A DNA stretch of 33,449 bases, taken from contig JAFAOW010000059.1 of the NCBI GenBank assembly GCA_019247455.1, positions 1 to 33,449 on the forward strand, read 5' to 3'. The stretch comes from Acidobacteriota bacterium (lineage in GTDB: Bacteria; Acidobacteriota; Blastocatellia; Pyrinomonadales; Pyrinomonadaceae). This document shows, piece by piece, positions 1-6,684 of this stretch. Under the pieces are notes generated by a model, which had not been told where the DNA came from, did not search any database, and saw only the letters and a program-made list of their open reading frames with translations. The first letter of the stretch is position 1; every line of letters starts with the position of its first letter. Position numbers and translations under genes: made by a program.

Positions 1-1733
1 ACGAATTCATCCACAACGTGCTTGAATTCACCACGAAACCATCGGCCAACCGGCACTGGGAATCCCATCTTCGGACGGTCAAGTATCTCAGCGGGCAGAA
101 TTCCCTTCATCGCTTCACGAAGTATCCATTTCGTCGTGCCGCCGCGCAGCTTCATTTCTCGCGGCATACGAGCTGTAAATTCAACCAGCTTGTGATCGAG
201 GAATGGCACGCGGCTTTCGATCGACGCGGCCATGGACATCTGGTCCTGCTTCATCAGCAGCTCGTGGAGGTAGGTCTTTGTGTCGGCGTAGAGGAGCTTG
301 TCGAGGACGTCTTCAGCATCCGAATGCGCAAGGATGCGGCCTATCGGGGAATATGGATTCTGATCGTCAAACCTGTCGCGTGTGTCGCGGGCAAAAAGGT
401 TTTTCTGCATCGCGCGCGGAAAAACCGCGAAATTGTCGAAGAAGAGATTCTCAATATCCGCTTCGCGCGTCAGGAAAGTCCTGCTCAGCTTGCGGTTCAT
501 CACGCCCGGCAGCGTCGCAACGCCGCCGCGGACTGCGTCTCGAAGGAAGGTGGGGGTCAAAGATTCGTATCGCTCGCCCATCTCGAGCAGCTTGAGTGCC
601 TTAACATAACGGCCGTAACCTGCAAGCGTCTCGTCACTTCCCTCACCCGTAAGAACGACCTTTACATGCTCCTGCGCGAGTTTGGAGACGAAATACAACG
701 GCACGCTCGCGATGAACCCGATCGGTTCGTCTTCGTGCCAGACCAGGTTCGGCAGAGCGTCGAAGAACTGCTCCGGGGTAATAGTGATCTCGTGATGATC
801 CGTCCCAAACTTTTCCGCAACGAGCCGCGCGAATTCAAATTCATTCGCTTCCCGCTCCTTGAATCCAACCGAGAATGTCTTGATCGGCTCATCGACCATC
901 TTCGACATCATCGCGGCGATCGCCGACGAGTCGATCCCGCCTGATAGGAACATACCGAGCGGTACGTCCGCCATCAGCCGCAGCTCGACGGCGCGTCTAA
1001 ACATTTCGCGCCAATCGTCGATGTATTCAGCGTCACCGCGAGCGTCGTGTTTGGGTTCGAACCCGAGGTCCCAGTACTCCCGGATGTCAACTTTGCCATC
1101 GCGCCAGACCATCGTGTGTCCCGGCCGCAGGCGTTTGATACCCTTATAAAGCGTCTCGTCGCCGCTCGTCCCGTGATTCGCAAACTGGTCGGGAAGCGCG
1201 TTGAAATTGATCTCGGGCCTTATCGCGCCAGCCTCAAGCAACGCTTTGATCTCAGAGGCAAAGAACAGCGAGCCGTCGGCATCATGAACGTAGTACAACG
1301 GCTTTACGCCAAATCGGTCGCGTGCAATGAGCAACTCCCGCTTTCCCGAGTCCCAGATCGCAAAGGCGAACATTCCACGCAAATGCTCAACACAACCCCT
1401 TCCGTATTCGGCGTAAAGATGAAGGATCGTCTCGGTGTCGCTGTGCGTTTCAAACTTATGCCCTCGCTCGATGAGGTCAGGCCGGCATTCGGCGTGGTTG
1501 TAGACCTCGCCGTTGTAGATCAGAGTGAAGGCGCCGAATTTCATCGGCTGGGCACCATGAGCGACGTCGACTATGCTCAGACGCCGATGGCCAAGCCCGA
1601 TCTTACCTGAGACGAACATGCCGGCGTCATCCGGCCCGCGATGGTGCAGGATGTCGCGCATCGCGATGAGCTGACTTTCGCTTACCTGTCTTTTTGATCT
1701 TTGGGAAAAGGCTATCCCGTTAATGCCGCACAT
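1..1733 (-). CDS. asnB: Asparagine synthase (glutamine-hydrolysing), AsnB-like, partial at C-terminus
   Basis: Class II glutamine amidotransferase fused to an ATP-dependent asparagine synthetase domain. Glutamine is hydrolysed in the N-terminal domain and the ammonia is transferred to an adenylated carboxylate. The 577 visible residues begin MCGINGIAF, so Cys2 is the N-terminal nucleophile. HHRGPDD lies at about 30-36, YNGEVYNH at 73-80 and the PP-loop SGGIDSS at 264-270. TGEGSDE and IESRVPFLDH follow. The reading frame is open to the window edge, so the C-terminus is missing. Family members are about 550-650 residues. The ATG at 1731-1733 is fixed because Cys2 must follow the initiator Met. 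AsnB homologues in polysaccharide loci are thought to amidate sugar acids or precursors rather than supply bulk asparagine. Here it is divergent from a beta-helix protein and next to glycosyltransferases, which favours that role. Family assignment is firm; substrate is inferred. Confidence 0.93.
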   Translation of the reverse strand, partial: MCGINGIAFSQRSKRQVSESQLIAMRDILHHRGPDDAGMFVSGKIGLGHRRLSIVDVAHGAQPMKFGAFTLIYNGEVYNHAECRPDLIERGHKFETHSDTETILHLYAEYGRGCVEHLRGMFAFAIWDSGKRELLIARDRFGVKPLYYVHDADGSLFFASEIKALLEAGAIRPEINFNALPDQFANHGTSGDETLYKGIKRLRPGHTMVWRDGKVDIREYWDLGFEPKHDARGDAEYIDDWREMFRRAVELRLMADVPLGMFLSGGIDSSAIAAMMSKMVDEPIKTFSVGFKEREANEFEFARLVAEKFGTDHHEITITPEQFFDALPNLVWHEDEPIGFIASVPLYFVSKLAQEHVKVVLTGEGSDETLAGYGRYVKALKLLEMGERYESLTPTFLRDAVRGGVATLPGVMNRKLSRTFLTREADIENLFFDNFAVFPRAMQKNLFARDTRDRFDDQNPYSPIGRILAHSDAEDVLDKLLYADTKTYLHELLMKQDQMSMAASIESRVPFLDHKLVEFTARMPREMKLRGGTTKWILREAMKGILPAEILDRPKMGFPVPVGRWFRGEFKHVVDEF

Positions 1734-1742
1734 TTGAAGGTT

Positions 1743-1767
1743 GCTGCCGGCGGGGCACGCAGGCAGC
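1743..1767 (-). promoter_or_regulatory. Hairpin in the asnB leader, just upstream of the start codon
   Basis: Read on the minus strand, GCTGCC and GGCAGC form a 6-bp stem. After one mismatch an inner GCG/CGC stem closes a short loop. The structure ends about 9 nt before the asnB ATG, where a ribosome binding site would lie, and no strong Shine-Dalgarno sequence is visible there. It could limit translation initiation or be incidental in GC-rich DNA. Seen directly; function is inferred. Confidence 0.35.
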
Positions 1768-1927
1768 TAAGTTAATAAACGCTGAAACGGCTCGTATTTA
1801 CAGATATTTATGCCGATTCCATCGACTTTCCGCCTACGTATCCCTGATGGGAGGTCCGAGGGTCTAACGCATTACAAAGTTTGGATTTAGGCGGGTTTTC
1901 GGCATTTATTTGCATGTGTCTTACGCC

Positions 1928-3505
1928 ATGGCCGTAAACCAGATCAGAGTCTCAAGCCGGACGCTCCCTAAACGGGCGCGAATTGCGCCCCGCCTGCGAT
2001 ACGCTGTCATGGCGCTGCTCGTTTCTTCCCCGGTCCTCGGGATACTAGGTTTTGACTACTATTCGGGCCGGCTGGGAGTGATCTGGCCTAAGAATGACGT
2101 GGTCGACCAAAAGGGTGGGCGGGTCATCAAGGTTCCCCCCGGTGGGAATCTACAAGGGGCGATAGATTCGGCGCAAAGCGGCGACGTAGTTGAATTGCAG
2201 GCCGGCGCCGTTTACTCAGGCCAGATCAACCTATCGAACAAACCACTGACCGACTACGTGACGATCCGATCGTCCGGCATTGATGATCTTCCAGCAAACA
2301 AGCGCGTAACACCCGGTCAACGCGGCTCTATGGCGACCATCCAGTCCGGCATGATGGGCCGAGCGGCGGTGATGGCGGCGAACGGCGCTCATCACTACCG
2401 ATTTATCGGGATCGAATTCACGCCTTCAAGTTCGATGTACAACTACGGACTCGTTCAGCTTGGCCATGGCGAATTCAAGCCAGCGAATGTGCCGCACGAC
2501 ATCGAAATAGACCGCTCGTACATTCACCCATTCAGATCAGGTGTCACCCGACGCGGAATCGCACTCAACAGCGCAAATACTACGATAAAGAACAGTTACA
2601 TAGAGGGCATCGCATTCCCGGGCGAAGAAACCCAAGGCATTTGCGGCTGGTCCGGCACGAGAAATGTGAAGATACTCAACAATTACATTGAGGCTGGTGC
2701 CGAGAACATCATGTTCGGCGGCTCGGACCCCGACAATGCCGACCTGATCCCATCGGATATAGAGGTCCGCGGCAACACGCTTAACAAGCCCGCGGAATGG
2801 AAGGGCAAAGCAACCGTCAAAGCACTCTTCGAAATAAAGAACGCGAAACGCCTGATGTTTGCAGGAAACCTCTTGACCAACAACTGGGAAGGTTCGGCCT
2901 TTCGCGTTACCGTTCGCGATCAGGACGGCGGGGCACCGTTCTCCACGATCGAAGACGTGACGATACGTGACAACGTGATAAAAGGTGCAGGCGAAGGCAT
3001 CAATATACTTGGTCGCGACGACACCTATCCGAGCCAAACGCTGCAGCGCCTGGTTATCGCGAACAACCTGTTTCTCGACATCGGTGGGAAAGAATTCGAA
3101 GGCTCAGGGTATTTCATCCAGATAGCTGCCGGCAACGACATAACCATAGCCAACAACACAGTATTCAACCTGGGGAACATCACCACTTTCTATGGTGACA
3201 TGCCAACCGGGTTCGTTTTTCGCAATAACGTTACGAGCCACGGCAACTATGGCGTTCACGGCCTCGACGTTCGATCGGAGCAGGCCCGGGCGATGTATTT
3301 GAATAACGTCTTTATGAACCTCGCTCACGTGGGCGATGGCGACACGGCCTATCCCCAAGGGAATGCCTTCGTGAGGAATGCCAATGATGTTGGCTTCGTA
3401 AATATTTCCGACGGAGATTATCGGATCGATCCCCGGAGTAAATACAGCGCAAAGGGCTGTGATCTAAGCCGCTTTACTCCGGATCTCCTTTCGGCCATCC
3501 ATTAG
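1928..3505 (+). CDS. Membrane-anchored right-handed parallel beta-helix protein (putative polysaccharide lyase/epimerase-like)
   Basis: A protein of about 525 residues with a basic N-terminus (RTLPKRARIAPRLR) and one hydrophobic segment (YAVMALLVSSPVLGILGF). This suggests a signal anchor or uncleaved signal peptide that exports the rest. The exported part starts with GGNLQGAIDSAQSGDVVELQ, the usual opening of pectate-lyase-like beta-helices. It continues with many Asn-rich turns spaced about 20-25 residues apart (NTTIKNSYIEG, NVKILNNYIE, DIEVRGNTLN, RLVIANNLFLD, DITIANNTVFN), which are PbH1-type coils. Such proteins bind, cleave or epimerise acidic polysaccharides. No specific catalytic motif is recognised, so enzymatic activity is not claimed. 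An in-frame TTG at 1910 is an alternative start; ATG 1928 is preferred, but neither has a clear ribosome binding site. It shares its strand with the following glycosyltransferase (40-bp gap). Confidence 0.8.
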   Translation: MAVNQIRVSSRTLPKRARIAPRLRYAVMALLVSSPVLGILGFDYYSGRLGVIWPKNDVVDQKGGRVIKVPPGGNLQGAIDSAQSGDVVELQAGAVYSGQINLSNKPLTDYVTIRSSGIDDLPANKRVTPGQRGSMATIQSGMMGRAAVMAANGAHHYRFIGIEFTPSSSMYNYGLVQLGHGEFKPANVPHDIEIDRSYIHPFRSGVTRRGIALNSANTTIKNSYIEGIAFPGEETQGICGWSGTRNVKILNNYIEAGAENIMFGGSDPDNADLIPSDIEVRGNTLNKPAEWKGKATVKALFEIKNAKRLMFAGNLLTNNWEGSAFRVTVRDQDGGAPFSTIEDVTIRDNVIKGAGEGINILGRDDTYPSQTLQRLVIANNLFLDIGGKEFEGSGYFIQIAAGNDITIANNTVFNLGNITTFYGDMPTGFVFRNNVTSHGNYGVHGLDVRSEQARAMYLNNVFMNLAHVGDGDTAYPQGNAFVRNANDVGFVNISDGDYRIDPRSKYSAKGCDLSRFTPDLLSAIH

Positions 3506-3545
3506 CCGATCAAATACCGCATAATATTCTCATTCCCACTCCGAG

Positions 3546-4496
3546 ATGCCGCTTTTCAGTCTAAGCTCACTGCGCCAAAGGGCCATCAAGACTTATTTGG
3601 ACCAATTCGCGCCCGATCCGGCCGAGTTGAATCCTGACTGGTCGATAAGCGCGGAGGAACTGACGAACGTGCGCATTCGCTGGCCCCAGGAATATCAGTG
3701 GGCCGAATCGACTGATTGGGTCGATATACTGAAATTCGGGTTTGAGCGACACGTGAACGTCGAGTTCGTTCGCGATATCGGACAGGAGATCAACGGCACT
3801 GTTACGTTTGAGTTCATTCGAAATGGAAAAGCCTCGCGTGTCGCGATCAATTTTTCGGACTATCTGGAAGTTGACGAACGGCTTCTCGCAGAAAGCGATC
3901 TTATCTTTAAGATGCAGTACGCTTCAGACGGTTATGGTTCGGACAAGGTAGTTCCCGGAGGATATGTTCCCGATGGCAAACGCATTTATCGATACTTGAA
4001 CGAACTCCGACGACGCAGAGACCATCGTGAATTTAGACACGATGTCTTCGGCCGCTTTGGGACTGCTTATGCTCGTGAGATCCGTGAAAAGGCGACGAAG
4101 ATCCTTTCTGAGCAGGATGAATTTGGTTTTGCGGGCGGTATGACGAAGGTCGATCACAAGACCTTTCTTAAAGAGGCGGCCGATTCACGCGTCTGCATCG
4201 ATATGCCGGGGCTGGGACCATTTTGCTTCCGTCTCGTCAATTATCTTGCGGTCGGAACGTTCGTCATCGCCTATCCGCACGCCGCACGGATGCATGTGCC
4301 TCTCATAGACCGCAAACACATTGTGTATTGCAAGGAAGACATGTCAGACTTGACCGAACTGTGCAGATATTATGTCGAGCACGATGCCGAACGTGAAGAG
4401 ATCGCCGCTAACGCTCGGGCATACTTCGATCGCTTCCTGCACAAGGACAATCTGACCAACTACTACTTGCGGTCGTGCCTCGACAAGCTGTCGTAG
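3546..4496 (+). CDS. Glycosyltransferase family 1-like, CgeB/YkvP-type C-terminal domain
   Basis: A cytoplasmic protein of 316 residues with no membrane segment. The C-terminal third looks like the CgeB-type glycosyltransferase domain (Glyco_trans_1_2). It has KVDHKTFLKEAADSRVCIDM, then PGLGPFCFRLVNYLAVGTFV, a stretch corresponding to nucleotide-sugar-binding segments of GT-B enzymes, then a helical tail (EEIAANARAYFDRFLHKDNL). The N-terminal half is less recognisable. It probably transfers a sugar to the growing repeat unit. Start ATG 3546 lies 40 bp after the beta-helix gene and has only weak ribosome-binding signal. The last 34 bp overlap tail-to-tail with the convergent GT4 gene, with no terminator between them. 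Sugar specificity cannot be read from sequence; an exostosin-like enzyme is an alternative description. Confidence 0.62.
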   Translation: MPLFSLSSLRQRAIKTYLDQFAPDPAELNPDWSISAEELTNVRIRWPQEYQWAESTDWVDILKFGFERHVNVEFVRDIGQEINGTVTFEFIRNGKASRVAINFSDYLEVDERLLAESDLIFKMQYASDGYGSDKVVPGGYVPDGKRIYRYLNELRRRRDHREFRHDVFGRFGTAYAREIREKATKILSEQDEFGFAGGMTKVDHKTFLKEAADSRVCIDMPGLGPFCFRLVNYLAVGTFVIAYPHAARMHVPLIDRKHIVYCKEDMSDLTELCRYYVEHDAEREEIAANARAYFDRFLHKDNLTNYYLRSCLDKLS

Positions 4497-5521
4497 ATGG
4501 CAAGAACTGATCGGATACTTGTCGTATCGACTGCCGGCTGAGGAGGCGTGGGCTTTCCTTCGTCTATCACCGACATGATCTTAGAAGATAGGCCCTCCGG
4601 ATCACCGATCTTGAACAAGCGGCATCCCCGGGGCCGATTCCCGGTGTCTGATGCAACAACGGGCGTGCCGAGGAACAGGCCTTCGCGAACAGATATCGCG
4701 TCACCGTCAAAGAGAGTCGTGCGTAAGATGACCTCAGCGTCCTGCATCAACCGAAGCGTTACGGCGTGCTCAACGTTCCCGGCAAGAAGGATATGTTCCA
4801 CGTTGTCCGCCTCTGCGACAGCTGCCCGAACGTCAGCAGACATTGAGCCACCGCCGACCATGATCATCCCCGCTGTCGGGTGAGCCCGTCGAACGAGAGC
4901 AAATGCTGATATCGCCGTGATCGGGTCATAATCTCGCTCCATTCCGCCGACCCACAACACTACCTCGCTATGCCGCTCAGCGAACTCGACCAATTCGTTG
5001 GGGATCACCACCTTTGGATCCGGCGTCTCAGGCGCGAAAGGTGTGATGACCTGGATACGATCGGTAGGAACGCCAAAGCGTTGATAAATATTCGCGAGTT
5101 GTTCATTGACCGCGATCAAGCGAGAAAACCCGCGAAAGACTTGTCCTTTAAGGGATCCTTCCTTGGCTCCTTCGGCGGCCCCGATCCCCGCGAATTCACC
5201 TGAATGGACGGTCAGGACCGATCTTCCTCTCGCCGAGATCGCGCAGGCTGCCGCCAGCATCATTACCCTGCGGTTCAGATGGCCACCGATATGCAGATGG
5301 AGCACGTCAAAATCAAGAGCCGTAAGTATCTTCAAGAGCCTTGCCGGTGTCCCCGGATAATAAAGATCGGGATCATCGATCGTTGCCGTGCTTCTCGACG
5401 TTGCGATGATCGAGCAGCGGTCACCGCGCTTCAAGAGTTCATTGCGGATGGCGAGAATGTTCCTGCTTATGCCGCCCTCTGGCGGCGGAATGGGCCCGAG
5501 TTGTACAACGTGAAGCCCCAT
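4463..5521 (-). CDS. Glycosyltransferase family 4 (GT-B fold)
   Basis: A retaining nucleotide-sugar-dependent transferase of 352 residues, presumed cytoplasmic or peripheral. The N-terminal subdomain opens with GPIPPPEGGISRNI, the usual GT4 glycine-rich acceptor-side loop. LHLHIGGHLNRR and LTVHSGEF follow. The C-terminal subdomain has VVLWVGGMERDYDP, MIMVGGGSMSADV and AISVREGLFLGTPVVASDTG. The usual EX7E motif appears as Asp272-X7-Glu280, so the first acidic residue is Asp. The ATG at 5519-5521 overlaps the stop of the upstream GT4 gene by one base (TAATG), indicating translational coupling. It is the last gene of the minus-strand operon and runs 34 bp into the convergent CgeB-like gene. Family assignment is strong; donor and acceptor are unknown. 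Confidence 0.85.
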   Translation of the reverse strand: MGLHVVQLGPIPPPEGGISRNILAIRNELLKRGDRCSIIATSRSTATIDDPDLYYPGTPARLLKILTALDFDVLHLHIGGHLNRRVMMLAAACAISARGRSVLTVHSGEFAGIGAAEGAKEGSLKGQVFRGFSRLIAVNEQLANIYQRFGVPTDRIQVITPFAPETPDPKVVIPNELVEFAERHSEVVLWVGGMERDYDPITAISAFALVRRAHPTAGMIMVGGGSMSADVRAAVAEADNVEHILLAGNVEHAVTLRLMQDAEVILRTTLFDGDAISVREGLFLGTPVVASDTGNRPRGCRLFKIGDPEGLSSKIMSVIDEGKPTPPQPAVDTTSIRSVLAIYDSLSRHDRK

Positions 5522-6684
5522 TACGGTAGCAGCCTGGAATAGAGCTCAATGGTTTTCGCCAACTGAGTCTCGCGTGAAAAGCGCTCAGCCACCAGGTGCC
5601 GCCCCGCGGCTCCCATTTGCTTTGCTCTGCCTTCGTCGGCGAGCAACTCGAGAAGCCTGTTTGCCATGCCGGAATGATCGTCCGATGCAACGATATAACC
5701 GTTGACCCCGTCATCAACCGCCTCGCGCGCACCTCCGACGTCGGTCACTACGACTGGTTTGCCGGCTGCCATGTACTCGAGGATCGAGTTTGAGAAGCCC
5801 TCAGCGGTCGATGTCAGCACGCAAATATCTGAAGCCGCCAGCAACTCGGGCGTGTCGTCGCAGCGGCCGATAAAGTGTACATTGGCCGCAACGCCTCGCC
5901 GGACTGCCAGGCCCTCGAGTTCAGTGCGCAAACCGCCTTCACCGGCGACGATGAAATGCGCGTCATCAGCCTGTTCCAAAACGATCTTGGCGGCTTTCAA
6001 AAGCATTGGGATGTTCTTTACTTCGTGCCGAAGGTTCGCAACCAATGTTACCCACGAACCTCCGTCTGGAATGCCGAATTTTGCCCGGACTGCATCTCGA
6101 TCGCGTTTTATCTGACCCCCCGTGTGATCGATACCGTTATAGATAAGAGCGATCTTTTCGTCGGGCACACCGCGGGATATCAGGGCCTTCCGTACAGCAT
6201 CAGAATTAGCAACGATCGCATGGGCCCTGCCGAATGCGATCCTCTCGATCACATTCTGCGCGCGCGTCCGCATCCCGGCTGTTTCACGCTTTGAAGCGAT
6301 TCGTGCGGGCACTCGCGCCAAACTTGCCGCAGCAATGCCAAACACATTCGTGTAGAAATCGTGCGTATGTACCAGATCGATCTTGTTGATGCGCAGGAAA
6401 TTTGCACACGCCCGGACCTGGCCAACAAAATTCGCATTGTAAAAGGATGTCAGTGGAAATTCGGGGATATCTCCAAGTCCTATGGAATCCACATCGCGCT
6501 TTAGGACACCGTCATTCGATAAGGTTGCGGCAAACACCTCGTAAGTACCATCTTCGTGGAGGGATCGCGTGAGCGCGGCAGCCTGACGTTCTGAGCCGCC
6601 CTGATTAAAGCTGCCGAAAAATTGTAGGACGCGCTTTCGCAATTTGAGGTCAGTCGATGGGGCGCGATGAGCGGCTTCCTTCAC
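5521..6684 (-). CDS. Glycosyltransferase family 4 (GT-B fold)
   Basis: A 387-residue GT4 enzyme expected to add a sugar to the lipid-linked repeat unit. Features are the N-terminal FFGSFNQGGSERQ loop, LVHTHDFYTNVFG, the linker region VPDEKIALIYNGID, VTLVANLRHEVKNIPML, HFIVAGEGGLRTELE and a complete EX7E motif (Glu295 and Glu303 in STAEGFSNSILEYMAAGKP). The start is not certain. The longest form begins at GTG 6684, inside the 3' end of the heparinase-like gene (35-bp overlap). A TTG at 6642 would start just past that gene's stop. GAAGGA lies at the GTG itself and no clear ribosome binding site decides the matter. The gene ends in a 1-bp overlap with the downstream GT4. Confidence 0.87.
   Translation of the reverse strand: MKEAAHRAPSTDLKLRKRVLQFFGSFNQGGSERQAAALTRSLHEDGTYEVFAATLSNDGVLKRDVDSIGLGDIPEFPLTSFYNANFVGQVRACANFLRINKIDLVHTHDFYTNVFGIAAASLARVPARIASKRETAGMRTRAQNVIERIAFGRAHAIVANSDAVRKALISRGVPDEKIALIYNGIDHTGGQIKRDRDAVRAKFGIPDGGSWVTLVANLRHEVKNIPMLLKAAKIVLEQADDAHFIVAGEGGLRTELEGLAVRRGVAANVHFIGRCDDTPELLAASDICVLTSTAEGFSNSILEYMAAGKPVVVTDVGGAREAVDDGVNGYIVASDDHSGMANRLLELLADEGRAKQMGAAGRHLVAERFSRETQLAKTIELYSRLLP

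Noticed and set aside
18-944. Open 308-codon frame on the plus strand, and 1047-1610 on the same strand
   Set aside because: Both are exactly antisense to asnB, whose translation carries all family motifs. The plus-strand proteins are low-complexity and Arg-rich, with no recognisable domain.
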